A stretch of 64,000 nt of DNA from assembly GCF_002798405.1 (NCBI RefSeq), contig NZ_PGGV01000012.1, positions 62,001 to 126,000 on the forward strand, given 5' to 3'. Of the stretch, positions 40,412 to 51,271 are shown in pieces. Positions within the stretch are counted from its first letter, which is position 1; each line of letters opens with the position of its first letter. The DNA is from Glycomyces xiaoerkulensis. GTDB taxonomy: Bacteria; Actinomycetota; Actinomycetes; Mycobacteriales; Micromonosporaceae. Under the pieces are notes generated by a model. It worked only from the letters and a program-made list of their open reading frames with translations, did no database searches and was not told the origin of the DNA. A program made the position numbers and the translations under genes.

Positions 40412-41650
40412 ATGGAGTCGGTAACGCAGCCAACAGGGCGGCGGGTGGCGTATTGGCGCCAACGCCGCGGTATGTCCCAGCAGGTATTCGCCGATCAGAT
40501 CGGCAAATCCAAAAGCTGGGTCGACAAGATAGAACGCGGCGTGCGCCGCCTCGACAAATACTCGGTCATCACCGAGATCGCCGAAGCGCTGAGCATCGAC
40601 GCCGGGCAGCTGCTCGGCCGCGAGCCCAAGCGCCGACCCGGACTGGGCGGATGCCTCGACCAGTCCGAGGTCGAATCGATCCGCCAATCCCTCGAACGGT
40701 ACGAACGCCTCGGGATCTTCCTCGAGGCCGCCCCGATAGACCCGATCCCGATTCCGCGGCTGCGCGGAGCGGTCAGCTATGCATGGATCGCCTTCGAAAA
40801 GGGCCACTACCCGATCGTGGCCCGCTCGCTCATACAACTCCTGCGCGACACTCCCGTCGCCGAGGAGAACCCGGTCGACGGCACCGCCGCCGAAGCCGCC
40901 GAACTCATGACGCAGGTCTACCAGATAGCATCCACAGTGCTCAGAAAGCTCGGCGAGGCCCAACTCGCCTGGCTCGCCGCCGACCGCGCCATCAGCGCCG
41001 CCCAGCGCGGCAACGACCCGCTACTGGCCGGCATCGCCACCACCAGGGTCGCCGGCGCCCTCCGCGCCCTCGGCCGCTACCAGGCCGCCCTCGACCTCAA
41101 CGTCCAAGTGGCGCACGGCCTGATCAGCGAGACCGGCGGCGAGTCCGCCGGCCCCGAGGCCATCAGCGTCTACGGGGCGCTCCTGCTGCAGGGCGCCATG
41201 GCCGCCGCGCTGGCCGGCGAGGCCGCCACCAGCTCCGATCTGCTCGAGAGCGCCGAACGCGCCGCCGCCATCCTCGGCCGCGACGCCAACCACTACTACA
41301 CCTCGTTCGGCCCGACCAACGTCGAACTGCACCGCGCTGCCGCGCTGGTCGAGCTCGGCGAAGGCGCCGACGCCCTGTCCGTCCACGACCGCATCGACCG
41401 GGGCGCCTTCGGCGAACTGGTCGCCGAACGCCGCGCGCGCCACTGGCTCGACATGGCGCGCGCCTGCATCCAGACCGGCGACATCGAACGCGCCGGCCGC
41501 GCCCTGGCCACCGCCGAACAGGCCGCCCCGGCCGAGATCCGGTGCCGCCCGATGGCCATCGAGCTCATCGACCAGATCCTCCACCGCACCCGCGGCGAAC
41601 CCGTGCCCCAGGTGCGCATGCTGGCCGAATCGGTGGGGGCGCTCAATTAG
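40412..41650 (+). CDS. XRE-type HTH regulator with TPR-like repeats
   Basis: The 412-residue protein has an N-terminal helix-turn-helix (residues about 8-65, with RRGMSQQVFADQIGKSKSWVDKIERG), then an all-alpha region of about 330 residues with repeated A-rich helix pairs (LLAGIATTRVAGALRALGRY and similar). This is the HTH-plus-TPR layout of many actinobacterial regulators that sense small molecules or peptides through the TPR part. It stands alone after a long leader. Target genes are unknown. Confidence 0.88.
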   Translation: MESVTQPTGRRVAYWRQRRGMSQQVFADQIGKSKSWVDKIERGVRRLDKYSVITEIAEALSIDAGQLLGREPKRRPGLGGCLDQSEVESIRQSLERYERLGIFLEAAPIDPIPIPRLRGAVSYAWIAFEKGHYPIVARSLIQLLRDTPVAEENPVDGTAAEAAELMTQVYQIASTVLRKLGEAQLAWLAADRAISAAQRGNDPLLAGIATTRVAGALRALGRYQAALDLNVQVAHGLISETGGESAGPEAISVYGALLLQGAMAAALAGEAATSSDLLESAERAAAILGRDANHYYTSFGPTNVELHRAAALVELGEGADALSVHDRIDRGAFGELVAERRARHWLDMARACIQTGDIERAGRALATAEQAAPAEIRCRPMAIELIDQILHRTRGEPVPQVRMLAESVGALN

Positions 41651-41728
41651 ACGACCCGCCCGGAACCCGGCTACCCCGGGTTCCGGGCACCCCGCGCGGC
41701 CGATCGCGCTCCCCATAGACTCCCGGTC

Positions 41729-42562
41729 ATGCCAACGCTCAGCGAGCTCACCGCCGCACTCGACCGGATATACCCGCGCCACTGGGCGGAGGACTGGGAC
41801 CGCGTCGGCCTGGTCTGCGGCCGAGGCGATATCGCCGTCGGCAAGGCCCTGTGCACGGTCGACGTGGTCCCAGAGACCGTCGCCGAGGCGATCGAGCTCG
41901 GCTGCGACCTCATCGTCGCCCACCACCCGCTGCTGCTGCGAGGCGTCTCCAGCCTCGATCCGGCCGAATACAAGGGCGATCTCCTCCACACCCTCATCGA
42001 GCGCCGCATCGGCCTCTACGTCGCCCACACCAACGCCGACGTCGCCAACCCGGGCGTCTCCGACGCCCTCGCCGACCGCCTCGGCCTGGTCGACCTCCGG
42101 CCGCTGCGCCCCCTGACCGGGCCCGAGCACGAAGGCTCGGGCCGCGGCATCGGGCGCGTCGGGCGCCTGCCGGCCTCGATGCGGCTCGCCGAACTCGTCG
42201 ACCGCGCCGCGGGAGCCCTGCCGCGGACCGTCTGGGGGCTGCGTTCCACGGGGGACCCTGATCGGCAGGTCAGCGTCGTCGCCGTGTCCGGCGGCGCCGG
42301 AGACTCCTATCTGGCCGACGCGGTCGCCGCCGGGGCGGGCGCCTTCCTCACCTCCGACCTCCGCCACCACCCGGCCGGCGAGCACGCCGCCCGCGGCGGG
42401 CCGGCGCTCATCGACGCCGCCCACTGGGCGACGGAGCGGCCCTGGCTCGATACTGTTGCAGAACAGCTTTCGGAGCACATCGACGACATCGCCGTGTCCG
42501 ATCTAGACACCGATCCGTGGACCATCCATCAGAATGCCGGGGTGAACCGAGTTGGAAGCTGA
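41729..42562 (+). CDS. NIF3-like dinuclear metal-centre protein
   Basis: The 277-residue protein matches the NIF3/YbgI family: WDRVGLVCG near the N-terminus, the metal ligands in VAHHPLLLRG (about 62-71) and AHTNAD (about 97-102), and a late H..E type site near DLRHHPAGEHAA. The family binds two metal ions and may act as GTP cyclohydrolase I-like or phosphoesterase enzymes. It overlaps the next gene by 11 bases. This pair is commonly found together in actinobacteria. Confidence 0.9.
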   Translation: MPTLSELTAALDRIYPRHWAEDWDRVGLVCGRGDIAVGKALCTVDVVPETVAEAIELGCDLIVAHHPLLLRGVSSLDPAEYKGDLLHTLIERRIGLYVAHTNADVANPGVSDALADRLGLVDLRPLRPLTGPEHEGSGRGIGRVGRLPASMRLAELVDRAAGALPRTVWGLRSTGDPDRQVSVVAVSGGAGDSYLADAVAAGAGAFLTSDLRHHPAGEHAARGGPALIDAAHWATERPWLDTVAEQLSEHIDDIAVSDLDTDPWTIHQNAGVNRVGS

Positions 42563-43337
42563 CCTGTTCGATCAGCGCCGCCTGCTCGAACTGCAGGCCG
42601 TGGACACCACGCTCACGCAGCTCGACCAGCGGCGCCGGAGACTCGACGACGACCAGGCGATCCCGACCGCGCGTCGGGACCTCCAGGTGCTGCGGGACCG
42701 CGCCGCCTCCCTCAAGGCCGACATCGCCGACGCCGACCGCGACATCAAGCGCATCGAGCAGGAGGTCGAACTGGTCACCAAGCGCGCCGAGGCCGACCGC
42801 CGCCGCATGGCCTCCGGCTCGGCCCCGCCGAAGGAGCTCGAAGGGCTCCAGAGCGAGCTGGAGTCCCTCGCCAGGCGCCAGTCCAGCCTCGAGGACGACG
42901 AGCTCGAATTCATGGAGCGCCGCGAGGGCCTCGAAACCGAGCTGAACGAGTCCGAGCGCAGGACCGAGGAGTCCGAGGCCGCCCTCGCCGACGCCGAGGC
43001 CGACCGCGACCGCCGGCTCGGCGAGCTGCACTCCGAGACCGAGTCGGCCGCGAGCGAGCGGAACCGCCTGACCGGCTCGATCCCGCCGCGCCTGGTCGAA
43101 CTCTACGAGAGCATCCACGCCCGCCAGCCGATCGCCGCCGCCGAACTGGTCGGCCGCCGCTGCGGCTCGTGCCGGATCGAGAAGTCGCCGGCCGACATGG
43201 CCCCCATCCGCGCCGCCGCGATCAACGAGGTCCTGCGCTGCGAGGAGTGCGGAGCGATCCTCATCCGCACCGACGTCGGCCCCGGCGCCGACACCGAGGT
43301 CGTCTCCGACGAGGAGCTCGACAAGTACACCAGGTGA
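42552..43337 (+). CDS. Coiled-coil protein with C-terminal zinc ribbon (CT398-like)
   Basis: TTG 42552 is taken as start (MEADLFDQRRLLELQ) and lies inside the end of the NIF3-like gene. The 261-residue protein is a long helical hairpin (about 1-180, rich in E, R and L) followed by a zinc ribbon with four cysteines, CGSCRIE at about 204 and CEECGAIL at about 235. This is the CT398-like/putative nucleic-acid-binding family. Role is unknown, perhaps in flagella-independent secretion or RNA processing. It ends at a bidirectional terminator. Confidence 0.88.
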   Translation: MEADLFDQRRLLELQAVDTTLTQLDQRRRRLDDDQAIPTARRDLQVLRDRAASLKADIADADRDIKRIEQEVELVTKRAEADRRRMASGSAPPKELEGLQSELESLARRQSSLEDDELEFMERREGLETELNESERRTEESEAALADAEADRDRRLGELHSETESAASERNRLTGSIPPRLVELYESIHARQPIAAAELVGRRCGSCRIEKSPADMAPIRAAAINEVLRCEECGAILIRTDVGPGADTEVVSDEELDKYTR

Positions 43338-43338
43338 A

Positions 43339-43370
43339 CGGGGGCGGGGCACCGCGGCGCCCCGCCCCCG
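43339..43370. terminator. Bidirectional terminator
   Basis: A perfect 12-bp GC stem (CGGGGGCGGGGC with its complement, 8-base loop) lies between the convergent stops of the zinc-ribbon gene and trpD. Confidence 0.75.
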
Positions 43371-43384
43371 TCAGCACATTCGCC

Positions 43385-44446
43385 TCAAGACCGACTGAAC
43401 TCCGCCCAGCGGTCGATCAGGGCCGTGGCCTCGCCCCCGTCGATCGCTCGGGCGGCCCGCTCCAGGCCCGCCTCCAGCATCGCGCGCCGGCGCGCCACAT
43501 CGTGCATGTCCACCTCCTCGACGAGGCCCTCGCGCGAGGCCAGAGCCGCGGCGGCGTTGATGAGCACCGCGTCGCGGACGGGTCCGGTCTTACCCGCGAA
43601 CACGTCGCGCGCCACCTTGGTGTTGAACTCGATGTCCCCGCCGCGCAGCGCCGCCGCATCGGCCTTGACCAGGCCGAGCTCCTCGGTGTCGATCGTGCCC
43701 TCGGAGACCCGACCACCCGAGACCACCCACTCGGTGGTCGTCGAGGAGGTCGAGATCTCGTCCATGCCGTCGTCGCCGCGCACCACGAACACCGACGCCC
43801 CGCGGGCGGCGAATACCTGTGCGATCAGCGCCGCCCGCTTCGGATCGGCGCAGCCGATCAGGCCCGCCTGCGGCTGAGCCGGGTTCGTCAGCGGCCCGAG
43901 CAGGTTGAACACGGTCGGGATGCCGAGCGCGGCCCGCACGGGGCCGGCATGGCGCATCCCGGGGTGGAAGGACTTGGCGAAGCAGAAGCCGATGCCGACC
44001 TCCCGGACCGCGGCCTCGACCCGGTCGGCCGAAGCCGCCAGGTCGACGCCGAGCGCCTCGAGCAGATCGGCCGAACCGACGCTGGAGGAGGCCGCGCGGT
44101 TGCCGTGCTTGATCACCGGCACGCCCGCGGCCGCGACCACCACCGCCGCCATCGTCGAGATGTTCACGCTGTTGGAACCGTCACCGCCGGTGCCGACGAC
44201 GTCCACCGCGACGCCCAGGTCCGACAGGTCGAGCCGGGTGGTCTCGGCGAGCATCCGCCCCGCGATCGCGGCCACCTCTTCGGCCGTCTCGCCCTTGGAG
44301 CGCAGCAGCACCGCGAACGCCGCCAACTGCGCCGGATCGGCCTCGCCCGCCATGATCCGCGCCATCGCCCAGTCGGCACTGGCCTCGTCGAGGTGGTCGC
44401 CGCCCGAGAGGCGCGCGAGGACATCGGGCCAGGTCGTATCAATCAT
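43385..44446 (-). CDS. trpD: Anthranilate phosphoribosyltransferase
   Basis: The 353-residue enzyme joins anthranilate to PRPP in tryptophan synthesis. It shows the diphosphate-binding loop GTGGDGSNSVNIST (about 85-98), KHGNRAASSSVGSADLLEALG (about 113 on), and the family NLLGPLTNPAQP (about 183). It stands apart from other trp genes and beside ctaE-qcrCAB. I recall the same order in streptomycetes and relatives. Standard length; start ATG at 44446. Confidence 0.94.
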   Translation of the reverse strand: MIDTTWPDVLARLSGGDHLDEASADWAMARIMAGEADPAQLAAFAVLLRSKGETAEEVAAIAGRMLAETTRLDLSDLGVAVDVVGTGGDGSNSVNISTMAAVVVAAAGVPVIKHGNRAASSSVGSADLLEALGVDLAASADRVEAAVREVGIGFCFAKSFHPGMRHAGPVRAALGIPTVFNLLGPLTNPAQPQAGLIGCADPKRAALIAQVFAARGASVFVVRGDDGMDEISTSSTTTEWVVSGGRVSEGTIDTEELGLVKADAAALRGGDIEFNTKVARDVFAGKTGPVRDAVLINAAAALASREGLVEEVDMHDVARRRAMLEAGLERAARAIDGGEATALIDRWAEFSRS

Positions 44447-44503
44447 GGAAACTCCAGTGCAAATTTGCGGCCCGCAAGCCCGGCCGTGGCCGAACCGCGG
44501 GAC

Positions 44504-44938
44504 TCAGGCGGCACGCTGCGAAGGCACGTCGGCCGAACGGCGCTCGACCAGCAAGTCTACAACCGTCTTCGCCGTCGTTACGGGGTTGAGGGGGTGGCTG
44601 AGGACCGCGTCCGCCCGCGACCACGCCGCCAGCCAGCGGTCGGCGGCCCGGGCCAGGACCACCGCGAGCGTCGGAGGCTCGTCGAATTCGTCGCGCATCT
44701 GCCGGGCGATCCCGAGGCCGCCGGCCGGCTGGGCCTCCCCGTCGAGCAGGATCAGGTCGATCTCGTACTCGTCGATGAGGGCCACCGCCTCGTCGTAGTC
44801 GCCGGTCGCGGCGAACTCGACCGTCACGCCCTCGGCCGGTGCCTCGCCGATGGCCGATCGCATCTGTTCGATCACGGAGGGTCGATGGCTGTAAAGCAGG
44901 ACCGCGTACTCCGTCGTTGAGGTACTCACGCCTCGCAT
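44504..44938 (-). CDS. Single-domain response regulator receiver protein
   Basis: The 144-residue protein is a receiver domain without output domain. It has the alpha/beta pattern AVLLYSHRPSVIEQMRSAIG, then the phospho-acceptor aspartate in IDLILLDGE, and a lysine/threonine late pattern that is weak. GTG 44929 is an alternative start. No histidine kinase is adjacent. It lies between trpD and ctaE, an arrangement seen in other actinobacteria. Confidence 0.75.
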   Translation of the reverse strand: MRGVSTSTTEYAVLLYSHRPSVIEQMRSAIGEAPAEGVTVEFAATGDYDEAVALIDEYEIDLILLDGEAQPAGGLGIARQMRDEFDEPPTLAVVLARAADRWLAAWSRADAVLSHPLNPVTTAKTVVDLLVERRSADVPSQRAA

Positions 44939-45127
44939 ATTAAACCGGCCACACTGAAATAGCCAGCCCGCCGCCGCCACTTCCGCTCTGGACATCGCCT
45001 ACAGTGGCTGAACCGGTGGTGACCTGCGGACTCGATGCCGAAGCCGGGCGAGCCTACCGCGCCCCGGCACGTGGCGGAAACACACCCCATGCACAGGATG
45101 CGGCCGGCGGGCCGTAATAATGTGCGC

Positions 45128-45742
45128 GTGACTGCCGCCGAAGCAACTATCGACCCCAGCCGAATTCATTCGCTGACGAGGCCCAACGTCGTCAGTGTCG
45201 GCACCATCGTGTGGTTGAGCAGCGAACTCATGTTCTTCGCGGGCCTGTTCGCGATGTACTTCTCCATCCGAGCCGCCGCCCCCGACCTCTGGGTAGAGGC
45301 CGGCCACCACCTGGACTTCCCGTACGCCCTGGTCTTCACGGTGATCCTGGTGGCCTCCTCGATCACCTGCCAGCTCGGCGTCTTCGCCGCCGAGCGCGGG
45401 GACGTCTACGGCCTGCGCCGCTGGTTCGCCATCACCTTCGTCATGGGGCTGATCTTCGTGCTCGGCCAGGCCAACGAGTACCGCAACCTGGTGATCGAGG
45501 GCCACACCATCGCAGCCGACGGCTTCTGGTCGATGTTCTACCTCACCACCGGCTTCCACGGCCTCCACGTGACCGGCGGTCTGATCGCGTTCATCTTCTT
45601 CCTCATCCGCACGACGATGGGCCGGTTCACCCCGGCCCAGGCCACCGCGGCGATCGTCGTGTCCTACTACTGGCACTTCGTCGACGTGGTGTGGATCGCG
45701 CTGTTCGCGATGATCTACCCGCTGACGATCTACTTCACGTAG
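45128..45742 (+). CDS. ctaE: Cytochrome c oxidase subunit III
   Basis: The 204-residue membrane protein has five helices and the conserved features of Cta[22 protein letters not shown] (about 35 on), [11 protein letters not shown], and the closing [19 protein letters not shown]. It belongs to the aa3 oxidase, which in actinobacteria forms a supercomplex with the bc1 complex encoded next (qcrCAB). Start GTG 45128. The catalytic subunits I and II are not in the window. Confidence 0.95.
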   Translation: MTAAEATIDPSRIHSLTRPNVVSVGTIVWLSSELMFFAGLFAMYFSIRAAAPDLWVEAGHHLDFPYALVFTVILVASSITCQLGVFAAERGDVYGLRRWFAITFVMGLIFVLGQANEYRNLVIEGHTIAADGFWSMFYLTTGFHGLHVTGGLIAFIFFLIRTTMGRFTPAQATAAIVVSYYWHFVDVVWIALFAMIYPLTIYFT

Positions 45743-45894
45743 GGCAGTCGCTGCCCCGGAACACCACATCACGGAACCGGCCGTGATAGACAACCCGAGA
45801 GAAACGGCGACCGCCACCCGGAGGCGGTCACCCGGCCGGGCGAGGACCCCACAGCCCTCCCCGGCAGCGAGCTAGATAAAGGTGGCGAACAACC

Positions 45895-46701
45895 GTGGCT
45901 GCATCAGCGAAACGCCGGCGAGGCTGGCGCAAGCGCCTCGGCGCGCTGGCCAGGTTCACCGGCGCGTTGGTCATAGTCGGCGGGCTCTACTCGGCCTTCG
46001 CGCCGAGCCTGTACGCCCAGGAAGCCGATGACAACGCCGTCGACTCCGAGGTGGTCAAGGGCCAGGAGCTCTACGACACGAGCTGCATCACCTGCCACGG
46101 GGACAACGGCGAGGGCGTCGACGGCCGCGGGCCGAGCCTGATCGGCATCGGCTCGGCCGCCGTGGAGTTCCAGGTCAACACCGGACGCATGCCACTGGCC
46201 AACCAGGGCGCCATGGCCATACCCGGCGACCCGGTGTTCACCGAGGAGGAGGCCGAGTGGCTCGGCGCCTACATCGAGCACCTCGGCGGCGGCGGCGCGG
46301 TTCCCGACGACCTCGACGCCCTGGTCGAGAACGCCGACGTGGGCTCGGGCAACGACCTCTACCGCGTCAACTGCTCGTCCTGCCACGGCTACGCCGGCGG
46401 CGGCGCGGCCCTGTCCTCCGGTGCCGAGGCCCCCGCGCTCGGCGGCACCACCGACGAGGAGCTCTACCAGGCGATGCTCACCGGCCCGCAGAACATGCCG
46501 GTCTTCGCCGACAACGAGCTCACGCCCGAGCAGAAGGCCGACGTCATCGCCTACGTCCAGTACATCGTCAACGACGACGCGGACCGGGGCGGGGTGTTCA
46601 ACCTCGGACGATTCGGCCCGTCCACCGAAGGACTCGCCATCTTCCTGGTCGGCATCAGCGCACTGCTGCTCGCCACGCTCTGGATTGCAGGTAAATCGTG
46701 A
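45895..46701 (+). CDS. qcrC: Diheme cytochrome c subunit of the bc1 complex
   Basis: The 268-residue protein has an N-terminal membrane anchor (about 22-42), two c-type heme motifs, C-I-T-C-H at 64-68 and C-S-S-C-H at 160-164, with the expected methionine ligands in later segments, and a C-terminal membrane helix (about 245-265). It carries electrons from the Rieske protein to the aa3 oxidase inside the bcc-aa3 supercomplex, so no soluble cytochrome c is needed. It overlaps qcrA by 4 bases. Confidence 0.95.
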   Translation: MAASAKRRRGWRKRLGALARFTGALVIVGGLYSAFAPSLYAQEADDNAVDSEVVKGQELYDTSCITCHGDNGEGVDGRGPSLIGIGSAAVEFQVNTGRMPLANQGAMAIPGDPVFTEEEAEWLGAYIEHLGGGGAVPDDLDALVENADVGSGNDLYRVNCSSCHGYAGGGAALSSGAEAPALGGTTDEELYQAMLTGPQNMPVFADNELTPEQKADVIAYVQYIVNDDADRGGVFNLGRFGPSTEGLAIFLVGISALLLATLWIAGKS

Positions 46702-47807
46702 GTGCCCACAACGAGAATCAGCCCGGCGAGCCGGATCTGAACGACCCGAAGCTCTCCCGCTTCGAGGTCTACCGCGAGGGTCTGCGCCGCGACGGCATCG
46801 AGATCATCCACTACGAGCCCCGCTTCGGGCGGCCCGGCACGGGCGCCGAGAAGCGCATGGAGCGCATCGTCGGCGGCATGTTCCTCGGTGCCGGACTGTT
46901 CGCGACCCTGTTCGTGGCCGCCTACATCTTCTGGCCGTGGGAGTACGAGGGCGCCGCCACCCTGAGCGACCCCGAGACCTGGTACACGCCGATCCTCGGG
47001 ATCACGCTCGGCCTGTCGCTGCTGCTGTTCGCCTTCGGCGTGCTCACCTGGGCCAAGAAGCTGCTGCCGGTGGAGGAACTGGTCCAGGACCGCCACGACG
47101 GCGGCTCCGCCCGGGACGACCGCCGCATCGCCGAATCCACGGTCGACACCGTCGCCGACGACATGGGCCTCAAGCGCCGGCCCTTCCTGGTCAAGGCCGC
47201 CCTGCTGGGCGCCGCCCCGCTCGGCCTGGCAGCGGTGGCGCCGCTCGGCGGCCTCATCAAGGACCCCGGCGACATGCTCACCGTCACCGGCTGGAACGCC
47301 GAGAGGTACAACGACGGCAACCCGGTGCGTCTGATGCTGAAGGACGGCGCGATGGTCCGGCCCGACATGGTCTCGGTCGGCGGCCAGATCACGGTGTTCC
47401 CGGCCATCGAGGCCGGGGCGAGCAACGAGTACCCGACCGCGCCGGCGCTGCTGATCCACCTGCGGGAGCAGGACGCCGCGACGCTGCGGGAGAACCTCTA
47501 CCCGATGTACCAGGACGTCGACGCGCTCTGGGGCAATTTCGTCGCCTACTCCAAGATCTGCACGCACGTCGGATGCCCGGCGAGCCTGTACGAGCAGCAG
47601 AGCCAGCGCCTGCTGTGCCCGTGCCACCAGTCGCAGTTCAATGTGGTGGACAACGCCGCCCCGATCTTCGGCCCGGCGACTCGGCACCTGCCGATGCTGC
47701 CGCTCGACGTCGAGGACGGCTACTTCATCGCCACCTCGGACTTCCTGGTGCCCCCGGGGCCGGCGTACTGGAACCGCCCGTCCCTCCCAGAGGAGGATGA
47801 ACAGTGA
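46698..47807 (+). CDS. qcrA: Rieske iron-sulfur subunit of the bc1 complex
   Basis: The 369-residue protein has three membrane helices in the N-terminal half and a Rieske domain. The cluster ligands are in CTHVGC (about 289-294) and CPCHQSQF (about 310). It oxidises menaquinol and passes electrons to cytochrome c. GTG start overlaps qcrC. It overlaps qcrB by 4 bases. Confidence 0.95.
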   Translation: MSAHNENQPGEPDLNDPKLSRFEVYREGLRRDGIEIIHYEPRFGRPGTGAEKRMERIVGGMFLGAGLFATLFVAAYIFWPWEYEGAATLSDPETWYTPILGITLGLSLLLFAFGVLTWAKKLLPVEELVQDRHDGGSARDDRRIAESTVDTVADDMGLKRRPFLVKAALLGAAPLGLAAVAPLGGLIKDPGDMLTVTGWNAERYNDGNPVRLMLKDGAMVRPDMVSVGGQITVFPAIEAGASNEYPTAPALLIHLREQDAATLRENLYPMYQDVDALWGNFVAYSKICTHVGCPASLYEQQSQRLLCPCHQSQFNVVDNAAPIFGPATRHLPMLPLDVEDGYFIATSDFLVPPGPAYWNRPSLPEEDEQ

Positions 47808-49375
47808 AACGCCGCAAAGGCACCAGCCAGAGCATGATGACCAAGGCCGGCGGCGAGCTGGACGACCGCTTCAAGCTCGCGGGACCGACCCGGGTCCTGA
47901 TGAACAAGGTCTTCCCGGACCACTGGTCGTTCCTGCTCGGTGAGATCGCGCTGTTCTCGTTCGTCCTGCTGCTGCTCACCGGCACCTTCCTGGCGCTGTT
48001 CTTCGATCCGTCGATGGCGCACGTGACCTATGAGGGCTCCTACGTCCCGCTGCAGGGCGTCGGCATGTCGAAGGCCTACGAGTCGACCCTGGACATCTCC
48101 TTCGAGGTGCGCGGCGGCCTGATCATGCGGCAGATGCACCACTGGGCGACGCTGCTGTTCATGGCCTCGATCCTCGTCCACATGATGCGGATCTTCTTCA
48201 CCGGCGCGTTCCGCGCGCCGCGCGAGACCAACTGGCTCATCGGCATCCTGCTGTTCTGGCTCGGGTTCTTCGAGGGCTTCATCGGCTACTCGCTGCCCGA
48301 CGACGGCCTGTCCGGCACCGGCCTGCGCATCGCCGAGGGCATGACCGAGTCCCTGCCGTTCCTGGGGCCGTGGGTCTCGGCGGCGCTGTTCGGCGGCCAG
48401 TTCCCGGGCGACGAGGTTATCGCCAGGTTCTACATCATCCACGTGTTCCTGCTGCCGCTCGCGCTGCTGGCGCTCATCACCATCCACATCGGTCTGGTGT
48501 TCGCGCAGAAGCACACGCAGTGGCCGGGGCCGGGCCGGACCGAGCACAACGTGGTCGGCTTCCGCATGTTCCCCAACTACGTGATGAAGCAGGTCGGCTT
48601 CATGCTGGTGGTCTGGGGCGTCGTGGCGGCGATGGCGGGCCTGTTCCAGATCAACCCGGTCTGGCTGTTCGGGCCCTACGAGGCGTCGGTGGTGTCCTCG
48701 GCCTCCCAGCCGGACTTCTACGTCATGTACCTCGACGGCCTGATACGCCTCTTCCCGGCCTGGGAGCTGCGCATCCCGCCGTACTTCACGCTGCCGGGCG
48801 TGTTCTGGCCCGGGATCGTCGCCATGGGGCTGTCGGTCCTGCTGCCGCTGGCCTATCCGGCCATCGAGCGGCGCTTCACCAAGGACCGGGCGCACCACAA
48901 CCTGCTCCAGCGCCCGCGCGACTTCCCGGCCCGCACCGGTGTCGGCGTCATGGTCATCGTCTTCTGGGTCATCGGCGTGGTCTCCGGCGGCAACGACGTG
49001 TTCGCGCAGGCGTTCAACATCAGCCTGAACGCGATGACGTGGGCCGGCCGCATCGGCATCGTCGTGCTGCCGATCGTGGCGTACTACCTCACCTACCGGA
49101 TCTGCCTGGGACTCCAGCAGCACGACCGGGAGATCCTGGCGCACGGCCTGGAGACCGGCGTGCTCATGCGCGACCCGGAGGGCCGCTTCTACGAGGTCCA
49201 CCAGCCGCTGGCCGAGCCCGACGAGCACGGCCACACCGACCTGGAGTACTCCGGCGCCCCGGTGCCGAAGAAGATGAACCGCGTCGGCGCGCTCCCGCCG
49301 GCCGAGAAGGGATTCTTCAAGTCCGTCGAGTCCTCGGACGACGACCGGCGCGACGAGCTCGAGGCCGGCCGCTGA
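47804..49375 (+). CDS. qcrB: Cytochrome b subunit of the bc1 complex
   Basis: The 523-residue protein is a fused cytochrome b/b6-like subunit with eight or more helices. It has paired heme histidines (MRQMHHWATLLFMASILVHMMR at about 105-126 and IHVFLLPLALLALITIHIG at about 212-230) and an ubiquinol-type PEWYF equivalent in the QcrB form. The C-terminal hydrophilic tail of about 90 residues is normal for actinobacteria. GTG start overlaps qcrA. A strong terminator follows 18 bases after the stop. Confidence 0.95.
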   Translation: MKRRKGTSQSMMTKAGGELDDRFKLAGPTRVLMNKVFPDHWSFLLGEIALFSFVLLLLTGTFLALFFDPSMAHVTYEGSYVPLQGVGMSKAYESTLDISFEVRGGLIMRQMHHWATLLFMASILVHMMRIFFTGAFRAPRETNWLIGILLFWLGFFEGFIGYSLPDDGLSGTGLRIAEGMTESLPFLGPWVSAALFGGQFPGDEVIARFYIIHVFLLPLALLALITIHIGLVFAQKHTQWPGPGRTEHNVVGFRMFPNYVMKQVGFMLVVWGVVAAMAGLFQINPVWLFGPYEASVVSSASQPDFYVMYLDGLIRLFPAWELRIPPYFTLPGVFWPGIVAMGLSVLLPLAYPAIERRFTKDRAHHNLLQRPRDFPARTGVGVMVIVFWVIGVVSGGNDVFAQAFNISLNAMTWAGRIGIVVLPIVAYYLTYRICLGLQQHDREILAHGLETGVLMRDPEGRFYEVHQPLAEPDEHGHTDLEYSGAPVPKKMNRVGALPPAEKGFFKSVESSDDDRRDELEAGR

Positions 49376-49393
49376 CCGGCCCGGACGCACGGC

Positions 49394-49420
49394 GGGGCGG
49401 CACCCTCCGGGTGCCGCCCC
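49394..49420. terminator. Terminator between qcrB and the RelA/SpoT gene
   Basis: An 11- to 12-bp stem GGGGCGGCACC..GGTGCCGCCCC with a short loop lies between the two convergent stops. T-run is weak (GTTC). Confidence 0.7.
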
Positions 49421-49430
49421 GTTCGGCGTG

Positions 49431-51164
<1,734 letters not shown>

Positions 51165-51271
51165 GGAAAGCCTCCGATGCCCAAGGTTGATCGCATTCTA
51201 GATGTACAACGATCCGGCGTGAGAATCGACACTTGCCACTGTCGGATTTCGGCACTCGTTTCGAATCCGGT